A model generated the notes under the pieces. It worked only from the letters and a program-made list of their open reading frames with translations, was not told the origin of the DNA and made no database searches. This document shows, piece after piece, positions 17,794 to 26,395 of a stretch of 63,663 nucleotides of DNA (its first letter is position 1; each line of letters begins with the position of its first letter). Origin of the DNA: Bacillota bacterium (GTDB lineage Bacteria > Bacillota > UBA4882 > UBA8346). The stretch is taken from NCBI GenBank assembly GCA_023400055.1, contig JAEXFN010000039.1:1-63663 (forward strand). The letters are read 5' to 3'. The position numbers and the translations under genes are program-made.

Positions 17794-18651
17794 ATGGCGC
17801 TGGTTACCACCAAAGAGATGATTCTGGAGGCGCAGCGGCGGCATTATGCCGTCCCGGCCATCAACACCCAAGGCGGCAATTACGATATTATCCGGGCCAT
17901 TTGTTGCGCTGCCGATAAGCTGCGGTCGCCGATTATTTTAGCCCACTATACCGCCACCGGAAAATACTCCGGGGATGAATGGTTCGTCGAAGTCGGCAAG
18001 TATCTGGCCAAGCAAGTTACGGTCCCGGTGGCCATCCACCTGGACCATGGCGATAGTTTTGAAACCTGCCTGCGGTGCTTGAAATATGGCTTTACCTCGA
18101 TCATGCTGGATTGCTCGACGGAACCGATCGCCGCCAACATCCGGCACACCAACGAAGTGCTCAAGGTTTGCCATGCCTTCGGAGTCCCGGTCGAGGCGGA
18201 AGTCGGCGAATTGGTCCGGCTCGATGCGGCCGGGGCGGTCGCGGCCAACCGCAACATCGCCAAGGTCGAGGAGGTCCGGGAGTTTTTGGCCGGCTGTCAA
18301 CCGGATATGCTGGCGGTCGGGATTGGCAACGCCCACGGTTTTTACAAGGGCAAACCGGAGATCCGGCTGGACATCCTGGAGCAGGTCCGGCAGATCACCG
18401 ATATCCCGCTGGTGTTGCACGGCTGCACCGGGATGGCCGCTGAAACCGTCCAAGAAGCGATCCGCCTGGGCGTGGCCAAAATCAATTTTGGGACGCTGGT
18501 CCGCCATAAATATGTCGAATATTTGAAGGAAGCCATCGACAATCTGGACCACCAGGGCCATTCCTGGAAGCTTTCCCAATACGCGGAGGAGAAGCTGGAA
18601 GGGGTCGTGGCCGAGATTATCGCGCTTTCGGGTTCGGCTCATCGCTATTGA
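17794..18651 (+). CDS. Class II ketose-bisphosphate aldolase family protein
   Basis: A 285-residue aldolase of the FbaA/GatY/KbaY type. Zinc ligands appear in AIHLDHGDSFE, GIGNAHGFYKG and LVLHGCTGM. The usual LHGGTG or LHGASG loop reads LHGCTG, a mild departure, and the phosphate-binding GVAKIN segment is followed by FGTLVRHKY instead of the common INIGTDL. Family members cleave fructose- or tagatose-1,6-bisphosphate to triose phosphates. No kinase gene occurs in the operon, so either a kinase is supplied elsewhere or the substrate is unusual. GAGTTGTTAG precedes ATG 17794. Confidence 0.85.
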   Translation: MALVTTKEMILEAQRRHYAVPAINTQGGNYDIIRAICCAADKLRSPIILAHYTATGKYSGDEWFVEVGKYLAKQVTVPVAIHLDHGDSFETCLRCLKYGFTSIMLDCSTEPIAANIRHTNEVLKVCHAFGVPVEAEVGELVRLDAAGAVAANRNIAKVEEVREFLAGCQPDMLAVGIGNAHGFYKGKPEIRLDILEQVRQITDIPLVLHGCTGMAAETVQEAIRLGVAKINFGTLVRHKYVEYLKEAIDNLDHQGHSWKLSQYAEEKLEGVVAEIIALSGSAHRY

Positions 18652-18672
18652 TGCCAATTCAGGGAGGAAAGA

Positions 18673-19536
18673 ATGATTACTACCATTACCAATCAAACCT
18701 TGACCGTTGCCGTCAACAGTTGCGGCGCCGAATTGTACAGCATTCGGACCGGGGACGGCTGCGAGTATCTGTGGCAGGGCGATCCGGCCTATTGGATGCG
18801 CCGCTCGCCCAATCTTTTTCCAGTGGTCGGGCTGCTGCCCGAGAACCGCTACCGGGTCGGCGGCAAAGAATTCTCGCTGCAACTGCACGGTTTCGCCAAA
18901 GAGACGGAATTTCAATTGGTCGCCCGAGAGCCGGACCGCCTGCGGTACCGACTGGCTTATACTCCGGAAACACTGGCCAACTATCCGTTCAAATTTGAAT
19001 TGGCGATCGAATACCTTATTCAGGGCCAAACTTTGACCCATCGTTTTCTGGTCAAAAACGTCGATCAACGCGACCTGTTTTTCTCCGTCGGGGCGCATCC
19101 CGGTTTTCGATGCCCCTTAGAGGCGGGCGAACGTCAGGAAGACTATTCCTTGGAATTTGAAACGGATGAGCTCGCCGAGCGGCGCTTCATCGAGCAAAAT
19201 TTGCTCACCGGAAAGCGCGAGCGCTTCCTCGATCATGAGAAAACCGTCCCGCTCTCGGCGGCGCTTTTTTCCCGCCAGGCCATCATTCTGCAGGACTTGA
19301 AGTCGCGGAGCGTTACTTTGCGAAGCAACCGCAGCGGCCGTAAAGTGACGGTCGCCTTTGCGGGATTTCCTTACCTCGGAATCTGGTCGGCGCCCGGTCC
19401 GTTCGTCTGCATCGAGCCTTGGTACGGGATCACCTCGCCGCAAGGAGCTGAGGTCGAGCTGGAGCGGAAAGAAGGGATCCTTGCTCTGGAAAGCGGCAAG
19501 CAATTTGAATGCGAATATCGGATCACCGTGGGCTAA
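18673..19536 (+). CDS. Aldose 1-epimerase family protein
   Basis: A 287-residue galactose-mutarotase-like beta-sandwich protein of the LacX/YeaD type: ELYSIRTGDGCEYLWQGDPAYW near the N-terminus, LHGFAKETEF with the catalytic-type histidine, and FSVGAHPGFRCPL with the second histidine. It interconverts anomers of an aldose. GGAGGAAAG lies before ATG 18673, 21 bp after the aldolase, so it is the last gene of the ROK-controlled operon. A sugar, not only a polyol, is therefore probably handled. Confidence 0.88.
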   Translation: MITTITNQTLTVAVNSCGAELYSIRTGDGCEYLWQGDPAYWMRRSPNLFPVVGLLPENRYRVGGKEFSLQLHGFAKETEFQLVAREPDRLRYRLAYTPETLANYPFKFELAIEYLIQGQTLTHRFLVKNVDQRDLFFSVGAHPGFRCPLEAGERQEDYSLEFETDELAERRFIEQNLLTGKRERFLDHEKTVPLSAALFSRQAIILQDLKSRSVTLRSNRSGRKVTVAFAGFPYLGIWSAPGPFVCIEPWYGITSPQGAEVELERKEGILALESGKQFECEYRITVG

Positions 19537-19653
19537 AGGGACGCTTTCATTGCAATTTATTCCTATTGATAACCGAATATCGAATTCCGATGGACTAAAT
19601 TTTTCGCAATTATGAATGATAATGTGATCAATTTGCTGGGGATTTCGATTTGC

Positions 19654-19868
19654 GATCGCTAAAATTGGATTTTCCAGAGCGATAATTTAATTATTCAGAT
19701 CGAAAAATTAATTATTCAGATCAAAAGATCAATTCTCCGACTCGAAAAATTAATTCTCCGACTCGAAAGATCGATTATTCAGATCAAAAATTAAATTATC
19801 CGGTCGGAAATATAAATTATCCACCACGGAAAAATGATTATCGTGATGGATAATTTATTTTCGTGGCA
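19654..19868. repeat. 21-bp tandem array C (AT-rich GATC/AATTAATT family)
   Basis: About 11 units. CAGATC/CGACTC-type cores fall at 19675, 19696, 19717, 19738, 19759, 19780, 19801 and, with one-base slip, 19842 and 19863. Units carry A-tracts (GAAAAATTAATTATTC) phased every 21 bp, so intrinsic curvature is expected. It lies between the epimerase and OmpH-like genes. The sequence is unrelated to arrays A, B, D, E and F. The flanks 19537-19653 and 19869-20100 contain no feature I can name. Confidence 0.85.
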
Positions 19869-20100
19869 TGGAATCCTATTTTGGTGCGGCGAATTTTCGA
19901 TTTGGGCGCAAATAATATTTTTTCCGGTTGGCGGGAGCGTTCAGTTTTGGTTGTAAAACAATTTGTGTCCGGCGCATATCTTCATAATCTTCCAGCAACT
20001 TTTTGGCGCCGGAAACGTTAAGAGAAGTGATAATCTTGCAATCAAAACGAGTCGGGTTCAAGCGGATAACATCCAGCTCAAAAGAAAGAGGGTCAACTGT

Positions 20101-20559
20101 ATGCCAATCTTGAAAGGGAAGAAGCTCCCTTCGCTATTGCTGATCGCCTTGGTTTTATTGGGAATCGGAATGGTCGTCGTCCAGTCCGGCAATGTCGATG
20201 CCGCCGCGGCGACTCCGGCCATCGGCGTCGTGGATTATAATTACTTGCTCAATCACCACCCGGACACGGCCAAGGCCAACCAGGCCTTGCAGGCCGCCCA
20301 GGAAGCGGCGCGCAAAGAATTTACCAGCAAAGCGGGAACTTTGGACGACAAGGGAAAGCAAGACCTCGAACGCCAGCTGGAGCTGCGGGTGGAACAGAAA
20401 CGGCAGGAACTGCTCAAACCGATTCTGGATCGGATCAACGCCGCGATCAAGTCCGTGGCGGACGCCAAAAAGTTGGCGCTGGTCGTTTATAAGAATGCGG
20501 TCGCCTACGGCGGTCTCGATATTACCACCGACGTGGCCAACAAATTGAACGGAAAATAG
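20101..20559 (+). CDS. OmpH/Skp-family periplasmic chaperone-like protein
   Basis: A 152-residue protein: signal or anchor segment (residues about 8-28, LPSLLLIALVLLGIGMVVV), then IGVVDYNYLLNHHPDTAKAN, the OmpH/Skp entry strand, a coiled coil (LDDKGKQDLERQLELRVEQKRQEL broken here by the repeat of charged residues) and a C-terminal VADAKKLALVVYKNAVAYGGLDIT strand. Skp holds outer-membrane proteins in the periplasm of diderm bacteria. I chose ATG 20101 because the hydrophobic signal starts there; the frame is open to 19963. The gene is short but complete. Confidence 0.8.
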   Translation: MPILKGKKLPSLLLIALVLLGIGMVVVQSGNVDAAAATPAIGVVDYNYLLNHHPDTAKANQALQAAQEAARKEFTSKAGTLDDKGKQDLERQLELRVEQKRQELLKPILDRINAAIKSVADAKKLALVVYKNAVAYGGLDITTDVANKLNGK

Positions 20560-20862
20560 GATTTTCAAGCAGCCGGGAGGAGTTCCCGAGCGAGCCACGA
20601 AGCCCGAAAACCTTCGCTGTCCGAGGATGGCGGGGGTTTTTGGGTTGTAACGGCGGCGCCGGGTCGCGGACGGAGCCGGCCGTTATCTTCGCGCCGAGCC
20701 GTTGGCGCGGGCCGGGTGAGTGCGGCGCCGACTTGCCTGGGAAGCGGGCATTTGATAAGATAATAAAAAGACGCTTCGCGGCGCTTGGGCGGGCCTGTTT
20801 TTTCCGGCCGAGGCTTGGGCATGATCGGGGAGCGAGACTTGCGTCGAAAAGGGGAGGATAAT
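20560..20862. other. GC-rich spacer with hairpins
   Basis: The 303-bp gap holds a stem TAACGG (20648-20653) with CCGTTA (20680-20685) extended by CGG/CCG, and a weak CCCGAAAACC/GGTTTTTGGG pairing (about 20608-20643) that could end the OmpH-like transcript. No small gene with a convincing start was found. Confidence 0.35.
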
Positions 20863-21171
20863 ATGGCGGCGGTTTTGAAACATCTCGTTTTGTTTAAGTT
20901 TAAGGATGAAGCGGCGCGGCGTGACATTGAACGGGTAATCGATTCATTTCTGGAATTAAAGAATAAGATCCCGGTTATCCAGGCGCTCGAATGGGGCACC
21001 AATGTGAGCCCTGAAAACAAGCATCAAGGGTTTACCCATTGCTTTTGCCTGACATTTCCCGATGCCCGGAGCAGGGATGCCTATTTGCCGCACCCCGCCC
21101 ACCGAGAGTTCGGTGAAATCTTAAAGCCGGTCGTCGAAAAAGTAATGGTCTTCGATTATTTCGCCAATTAA
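20863..21171 (+). CDS. Dabb (stress-responsive alpha/beta barrel) family protein
   Basis: A 102-residue protein with the Dabb signature: LKHLVLFKFKDEAARRDIER at the start, WGTNVSPENKHQGFTHCFCL in the middle and HPAHREFGEILKPVVEKVMVFDY at the end. Dabb proteins are dimeric ferredoxin-like barrels; some act on polyketides or in stress, most are uncharacterised. GGGGAGGATA precedes ATG 20863. The next gene begins 15 bp later, so the two may be co-transcribed. Confidence 0.87.
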   Translation: MAAVLKHLVLFKFKDEAARRDIERVIDSFLELKNKIPVIQALEWGTNVSPENKHQGFTHCFCLTFPDARSRDAYLPHPAHREFGEILKPVVEKVMVFDYFAN

Positions 21172-21186
21172 AGTTGAAGCGAGGCT

Positions 21187-22137
21187 ATGATGGCTAACAA
21201 GGAACGTTACATACCCCTCATCCCGGGACTGCTATTGCTGGTGGGGGTCTTGATCTATGTCTGTTTTACCCCGGCCCATGTCCCGGTCGGACAGGACTTA
21301 TTCACGATCGGCATCTATGAGGGGGATTCTCCCTGGAACTTTCGGCCCTTCCCCGGCCTGGCGCAACCGATCCTGACCGCCGAGGATATTCCGGATACGC
21401 GGGTCCGCTACGTGGCCGATCCGTTTATGGTTCATCAGGGGTCGCAATGGTATCTGTTCTTCGAAGCCATGAACGCCAAACGGCATAAAGGGCAGATAGC
21501 CCTGATCGTCAGCCGAGACCTCCGGCACTGGCATTATCAGGGAATGGTGCTGGTGGAGCCCTTCCATCTGTCCTATCCGTATGTCTTTAAGTGGCGCGGC
21601 GTTTATTACATGATTCCCGAATCCTTCGAGGACAAGACGATCCGGCTGTACCGCGCGCAGAAATTCCCGACCCAGTGGACATTCGTCAAGGATTTGGTCC
21701 ATGGGCCTTACGCCGACACCTCGATCTTCCGTTACCGCGGCAAGTGGTGGATCTCCACCGTCAATCCGCGCGGCAATTACCGGATGTATCTGTTCTATGC
21801 CGACCAATTGGCGGGTCCCTGGCATCCCCATGCGCTCAACCCGGTCATTAAACATAATGCCCATTTCGCGCGCTGCGGCGGACGGATCATCAGCGACGGC
21901 GGCAAGCTGTACCGCTATGCCCAGGATGATTACAAGCTTTATGGCAACAAATTGTGGGCGTTCCAGATTACCGACCTTACCACGACCTCGTATGCCGAGC
22001 GCTTGACGCCGCACAATCCGATCCTGACGGCCAGCGGCCAAGGCTGGAACAAGGAAGGAATGCATACGGTCGATCCGCACCGTATCGGCAAGAAACGCTG
22101 GATCGCCTGCGTGGACGGCCGGCGCTGGCGTTGGTGA
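21187..22137 (+). CDS. Membrane-anchored five-bladed beta-propeller glycan-active family protein
   Basis: A 316-residue protein: one N-terminal membrane segment (residues about 8-28), then a GH43-like or glucosamine-inositolphosphorylceramide-transferase N-domain-like propeller. Visible blades: RYVADPFMVHQGSQWYLFFE, YPYVFKWRGVYYMIPESF, DTSIFRYRGKWWISTV, GGRIISDGGKLYRYAQD and GMHTVDPHRIGKKRWIACVD. This fold is found in glycosidases and in domains attached to sugar formyl- or glycosyltransferases. No neighbour defines a substrate. ATG 21187 or 21190 (preceded by GAAGCGAGG) is the start. It probably faces the periplasm. Confidence 0.7.
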   Translation: MMANKERYIPLIPGLLLLVGVLIYVCFTPAHVPVGQDLFTIGIYEGDSPWNFRPFPGLAQPILTAEDIPDTRVRYVADPFMVHQGSQWYLFFEAMNAKRHKGQIALIVSRDLRHWHYQGMVLVEPFHLSYPYVFKWRGVYYMIPESFEDKTIRLYRAQKFPTQWTFVKDLVHGPYADTSIFRYRGKWWISTVNPRGNYRMYLFYADQLAGPWHPHALNPVIKHNAHFARCGGRIISDGGKLYRYAQDDYKLYGNKLWAFQITDLTTTSYAERLTPHNPILTASGQGWNKEGMHTVDPHRIGKKRWIACVDGRRWRW

Positions 22138-22184
22138 GGGCTCCAGCAGATCAAGCAGTTTCATAGGGCGTAAGTTCTTAATGC

Positions 22185-22208
22185 AAAACCGGGGTAACCC
22201 GGTTTTTT
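22185..22208 (+). terminator. Terminator after the beta-propeller gene
   Basis: Perfect 9-bp stem AAAACCGGG (22185-22193) with CCCGGTTTT (22198-22206), GTAA-type loop and a T-run to 22208. Confidence 0.88.
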
Positions 22209-22448
22209 CTTTGCGTAATGCCTATAATGCGAAGGACCTCCATGACTATGGACGCGAGTAATATGGATAGCTGCTGAATCAATATCAAAGATCTTTTGGA
22301 TAACTTGTATCACATCCAATGATTAATCGGCATTGCACAAAGTTTCGATGTTGTAATGATTATAATAACAAAAATTTAACAAAGGAAAGATAAATGTCCC
22401 TTTTAGCATGATAAATTATTAACGTTTTCTGAATTGAGCGAGCTAAAC

Positions 22449-22478
22449 TTGACAACAAACAGTTAACCAAAGTAAACT
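22449..22478 (+). promoter_or_regulatory. Probable SigA-type promoter of the oxaloacetate decarboxylase operon
   Basis: A perfect -35 TTGACA (22449-22454) with a moderate -10 TAAACT (22473-22478) at 18-bp spacing. The surrounding 22209-22608 is AT-rich and contains three copies of TTAAC(N)AAAG, at 22376, 22463 and 22529. No gene is seen in this 400-bp stretch. Confidence 0.45.
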
Positions 22479-22608
22479 GGGTAAAGAAAATAAGAATTCC
22501 CAGCTATAATCGATTATTTAATAGAAATTTAACTAAAGTTTTTTGGAACGGGAGTTTTCCTGCTCGCGAATTTGCAGAACAAAATTTTTATAGGGAGAGC
22601 AGAGAGCC

Positions 22609-23847
22609 ATGAATATTCATTCGATCCTGGACGTTTTTCAAGGAATCCAAACTTTCGCAGTGTCGCCTTTGTCAACCAGCTTGGCGCGGATCTTTCTCGT
22701 CTTGTTGGGATTGCTCCTGATGTATCTGGGGCGAAAAGGCGTTCTCGAACCGCTCTTGATGATCCCCATGGGGTTGGGGATGGCAACGGTCAATGTATCG
22801 GTATTGTTTTTCGATCCGTTGGGGTTGCATCACGGTTTAGGGACTTTGTTCGTGGAAGCGCAGGCGGGAGCGGGTTTAAGCAAGGTCGCCAGCGCCGGCG
22901 ACCTGATGTATATTCTGGGAATTGATTGGCTTCAGCCCATTTATACATTCACCTTCTCCAATGGTCTAATCGCCTGTTTTGTGTTTATGGGAATCGGCTC
23001 CCTGCTGGATGTCGGGTTTCTGATGTCCCGTCCTTTCCTTTCGATGTTCCTGGCGCTGTGGGCGGAGCTCGGCACGATCTTTACGTTGCCCATCGCCCGG
23101 CTTTTCGGTTACACCGTCAAGCAGTCGGCGGCTATCTCCATGGTCGGTGGCGCCGACGGTCCGATGGTCTTGTTTACCTCGCTCAAACTGGCCCCCGAAT
23201 TATTCGTTCCCATCGCGGTCGTGGCCTACCTCTATCTCGGCCTTACATATGGCGGTTATCCCTACCTTATCAAAGGCTTGGTCCCCAAAAAACTGCGGGC
23301 GATTCCGATGGACCCGCCGAAGAACAAAAACTTCACCGAGGGACAGAAAATGGCTTTCGCCGCCGTTTGCTGTGTGGTTTTATGTCTGCTCTTTCCGGTG
23401 GCCGCGCCGCTGATCTTCTCGCTCTTCTTCGGGGTGGTCATCCGCGAGTCCGGCATCAAACCGTTTCAGGAACTTTTGTCCGGCCCGATTCTTTATGTCT
23501 CGACCATGTTTTTGGGGTTGATGTTGGGAGTGCTCTGCGAGGCCAACACCATCCTGGATCCGAAAGTGCTGCCGCTGTTGCTGCTGGGAATGTTATCCTT
23601 GCTGCTTTCGGGCATCGGAGGTCTGATCGGCGGATACCTGGCTTACTTCTTCACCAAGGGCAAAGTCAATCCGGTCATCGGTATTGCCGGCGTATCCTGC
23701 GTACCGACCACGGCCAAAGTGGCACAAAAGGTTGTGCAGCATGACAATCCGCAGGCCATGGTCATGCCCTATGCGTTGGGCGCCAATATTAGCGGTGTGA
23801 TTACCACGGCGATTATCGCCGGGATATTCTGTACATTGATTAAGTGA
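22609..23847 (+). CDS. oadB: Na+-translocating decarboxylase, beta subunit (OadB-like)
   Basis: A 412-residue polytopic membrane protein, length and motifs typical of the OadB/GcdB/MmdB family: FMGIGSLLDVGFLMSRP, the conserved SMVGGADGPMVLFTSLKLAP with the Na+-linked aspartate, SGIGGLIGGYLAYF, and the C-terminal PYALGANISGVITTAIIAG. It decarboxylates carboxybiotin and pumps Na+ outward. GGGAGAG precedes ATG 22609. It starts an operon oadB-oadG-oadA. Which acid is decarboxylated (oxaloacetate, methylmalonyl-CoA, glutaconyl-CoA) is set by the alpha subunit, here of the pyruvate/oxaloacetate carboxyltransferase type. Confidence 0.92.
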   Translation: MNIHSILDVFQGIQTFAVSPLSTSLARIFLVLLGLLLMYLGRKGVLEPLLMIPMGLGMATVNVSVLFFDPLGLHHGLGTLFVEAQAGAGLSKVASAGDLMYILGIDWLQPIYTFTFSNGLIACFVFMGIGSLLDVGFLMSRPFLSMFLALWAELGTIFTLPIARLFGYTVKQSAAISMVGGADGPMVLFTSLKLAPELFVPIAVVAYLYLGLTYGGYPYLIKGLVPKKLRAIPMDPPKNKNFTEGQKMAFAAVCCVVLCLLFPVAAPLIFSLFFGVVIRESGIKPFQELLSGPILYVSTMFLGLMLGVLCEANTILDPKVLPLLLLGMLSLLLSGIGGLIGGYLAYFFTKGKVNPVIGIAGVSCVPTTAKVAQKVVQHDNPQAMVMPYALGANISGVITTAIIAGIFCTLIK

Positions 23848-23878
23848 GCCAAGGTTTCATAAGGAGGCTGATCCGGGA

Positions 23879-24094
23879 ATGAACGCTTTAACGATTGCTG
23901 TAACCAGTTATGTCATTGCCATTATCATATCATTTTTTGTGGCCGGGCTGATTCAAGCGATGAGTTCGGTGCTGGCGCGCTTTTCCAAACCGGCGGAGGT
24001 TAGCCCGAGTCCCGCTGTCGTATCTGTGGGGGCGCAGACCGCTTCCGATGAAGTCGCTATCGCCGCCGTGATCGCCATCGCCAAACATAATTAA
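23879..24094 (+). CDS. oadG: OadG-like small membrane subunit
   Basis: A 71-residue protein with one N-terminal membrane helix (TIAVTSYVIAIIISFFVAGL) and a short polar tail ending in DEVAIAAVIAIAKHN, the typical end of OadG-family gamma/delta subunits. It links the alpha and beta subunits of the Na+ pump. AAGGAGG precedes ATG 23879, 31 bp after oadB. Confidence 0.85.
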   Translation: MNALTIAVTSYVIAIIISFFVAGLIQAMSSVLARFSKPAEVSPSPAVVSVGAQTASDEVAIAAVIAIAKHN

Positions 24095-24160
24095 GGACGG
24101 AACCGGAGCTTTTGGTCAAAATTCCTGGGTTCATATTTTCGTCAAGAGAGGGAAAAGCAG

Positions 24161-25978
24161 ATGAAAAAGAAGATTGATTTTATGCTGACCGCTTTTCGCG
24201 ACGGGTTTCAATCCGTTTACGGGGCGCGGGTGTTTTCCAAAGACTATCTTCCGGTGGTGGAAGAAGCCGCCCAAGCGGGGATTGAGCATTTGGAGGCCGG
24301 CGGCGGAGCGCTGTTCCAGTCGCCCTATTTTTATTGCAATGAAGACGCTTTCGCGGTGATGGACGCTTTCCGCAAGGCGGCCGGTCCGAAGGCCAATCTC
24401 CAGACGTTGTCGCGCGGCATCAACGTGGTGGCCCTGGACTCCCAGCCCAGCGATATTATCAAACTCCACGCCCAACTCTTCAAGAAGCACGGCATGACGA
24501 CGATCCGCAATTTTGACGCCTTGAACGATGTCGATAACCTGATCTACTCCGGGAAGTGCATCAAGGAAGCGGGTTTGAAACACGAAGTCACGATTACCAT
24601 GATGGAGTTACCTCCCAATTGCGAGGGTGCGCATACGCCCGAATTTTATATCGACCGCTTGAAAAAGATCCTGGAGGCGGGTATCCCGTTCGATTCAGTC
24701 TGTTTTAAGGATGCTTCGGGCACCAGCCGTCCTCAGAAAGTTCATGACACCATCAAAGAGGCCAAAAAGCTCTTGGGCGATCGGGTGAAACTGGTATTTC
24801 ATTCTCATGAAACCGCCGGTTCCGGTACGGTCGCCTACCGGGCGGCCATCGAGGCCGGTGTCGACCAACTCGATCTTTCGCTGGCGCCGGTTTCCGGCGG
24901 AACCTGCCAGCCGGATCTGATCACCATGTGGCATGTGCTGCGGGGCACCGATTATGATCTGGATATCGACATCTTTAAGATCATGAAACTGGAGGAGAGC
25001 TTCAAGGCGGCGATGAAAGACTATTTCCTGCCGCCGGAAGCCACCAAGGTGGAGCCGATCATCCCGTTCTTCCCGATGCCTGGCGGTGCCTTGACGGCCA
25101 ACACCCAAATGCTCCGCGACAACCAGTTGATGGACAAATATCCGGAAGTGATCGCGGCGATGGGCGAAGCGGTCGCCAAAGGCGGTTTTGGGACGTCGGT
25201 CACCCCGGTTTCTCAGTTTTATTTCCAGCAAGCCTTTAATAACGTGATGTTCGGACCCTGGAAAAAGATTGCCCAAGGGTATGGCAAGATGGTACTGGGG
25301 TACTTCGGCAAAACGCCGGTCGCCCCGGACCCCGGGATCGTCGCGATTGCCCGGGAGCAGCTCAAATTGGAACCGACCACCGAAAGTCCGTTGGCCATCA
25401 ACGACCGCGATCCCAAGAAGGGCGTTGCGGCCAGCCGTAAGGTGCTCGAGGACGAGGGACTGCCAGTCACCGACGAGAACATCTTTATCATCGCCAGCTG
25501 TGCCGAGAAAGGCGTTGCCTTCTTGAAGGGCAACGGGACCGTCGGCGTGCGCAAGAAAACCAATGAACCGGAGAAACCCGCGGTATCGGCAGCTCCGAAG
25601 GCCAAGAACGATGCTTATACTGTCAGGCTGGACGGCAAACCTTATACCGTCAAGTTGGAAGATTCGCGGGCGATCGTCAACGGTCAGGTTTATAACTTTG
25701 AAATTGCCGCCGCCGCTGCGGATGCCCCGGCCGCTCCGGACGCGACGCTGGGTGATGCGCAGCCGATCACTTCCGCGCTGCCCGGACTGGTGCTGCGGAT
25801 CGAGAAAAAAGCGGGAGATGCCGTTAAAGAAAATGAGACGGTGGCCGTAATCGAGTCGATGAAGATGGAAAACGCCTTAATTTCGCCGGTGGCGGGGCGG
25901 GTAGTTTCAATCCAAGTAACGCCTGGTCAGCAGATTCAGGCTAGTACCGTGGTGGCGACCGTCGCCCGACAAGGCTGA
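24161..25978 (+). CDS. oadA: Oxaloacetate decarboxylase alpha subunit: carboxyltransferase fused to biotin carrier
   Basis: A 605-residue protein: an HMGL-like TIM barrel carboxyltransferase (residues about 1-300, with FRDGFQSVYGAR, CFKDASG carrying the carboxylated-lysine position and HSHETAGSG metal ligands), a conserved PYC/OADA domain (about 300-460), an Ala/Pro-rich linker and a C-terminal biotinyl domain with ESMKMEN (biotin on K568). The entry motif TAFRDGFQS differs from the common TDTTLRDAHQS, so this is a divergent branch. With OadB and OadG it forms a biotin-dependent Na+ pump that turns oxaloacetate into pyruvate. AGAGAGGGAAAAG precedes ATG 24161. Confidence 0.88.
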   Translation: MKKKIDFMLTAFRDGFQSVYGARVFSKDYLPVVEEAAQAGIEHLEAGGGALFQSPYFYCNEDAFAVMDAFRKAAGPKANLQTLSRGINVVALDSQPSDIIKLHAQLFKKHGMTTIRNFDALNDVDNLIYSGKCIKEAGLKHEVTITMMELPPNCEGAHTPEFYIDRLKKILEAGIPFDSVCFKDASGTSRPQKVHDTIKEAKKLLGDRVKLVFHSHETAGSGTVAYRAAIEAGVDQLDLSLAPVSGGTCQPDLITMWHVLRGTDYDLDIDIFKIMKLEESFKAAMKDYFLPPEATKVEPIIPFFPMPGGALTANTQMLRDNQLMDKYPEVIAAMGEAVAKGGFGTSVTPVSQFYFQQAFNNVMFGPWKKIAQGYGKMVLGYFGKTPVAPDPGIVAIAREQLKLEPTTESPLAINDRDPKKGVAASRKVLEDEGLPVTDENIFIIASCAEKGVAFLKGNGTVGVRKKTNEPEKPAVSAAPKAKNDAYTVRLDGKPYTVKLEDSRAIVNGQVYNFEIAAAAADAPAAPDATLGDAQPITSALPGLVLRIEKKAGDAVKENETVAVIESMKMENALISPVAGRVVSIQVTPGQQIQASTVVATVARQG

Positions 25979-26066
25979 TCCAGAACAGCTGAATTCGGTT
26001 GTTCGACATTCCGCGCTGCTTTTTTATACGTCTAAAAGCAATTGCCGTGAGCTTGTCGAGGAGCTG

Positions 26067-26099
26067 AAAGAGATCGGCTTGCGAATAGCCGATCTCTTT
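26067..26099 (+). terminator. Hairpin after the oad operon
   Basis: Perfect 13-bp stem AAAGAGATCGGCT (26067-26079) with AGCCGATCTCTTT (26087-26099). The T-run is only four long, so termination may be partial. Array D starts within ten bases. Confidence 0.6.
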
Positions 26100-26105
26100 T
26101 CGCGG

Positions 26106-26395
26106 ATCCATGAGCTCTCTCAGTCGTTCAGCAAGCTCATTTTGTGAATAAATGAGCTTGTTTTGTCAGTAAGAGAGCTCTTTCAGTCGCTCAACAAGCT
26201 CGCTCAGTCGCTGAGCAAGCTCTTTCAGTCGCTCAACAAGCTCGCTCAGTCACTGAGCAAGCTCTTTCAGTCGCTCAACAAGCTCGCTCAGTCACTGAGC
26301 AAGCTCTTTCAGTTACTCAACAAGCTCGCTAAGTCGCTGAGCAAGCTCTTTCAGTCGCCCAACAAGCTCGCTCAGTCGTCCAGCAAGCTCTTTTT
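26106..26395. repeat. 21-bp tandem array D (CAGTCGCT/AGCTC family, 42-bp dimers)
   Basis: CAGT cores recur at 26184, 26205, 26226, 26247, 26268, 26289, 26310, 26331 (AAGT), 26352 and 26373 in exact 21-bp register, with looser units from 26106. Two monomers alternate (CTCTTTCAGTCGCTCAAC and CTCGCTCAGTCGCTGAG), giving a 42-bp higher-order unit and dyads such as CTCAGTCGCTGAG. It lies in the convergent gap between oadA and the HU gene. One frame would encode leucine heptads (LFQSLNK, LAQSLSK), but it begins at a TTG without a Shine-Dalgarno. The remaining 26400-26570 holds nothing clear. Confidence 0.9.

Noticed and set aside
22138..22608. Small gene in the AT-rich gap before oadB
   Set aside because: No frame with a ribosome-binding site; region reads as terminator plus promoter.
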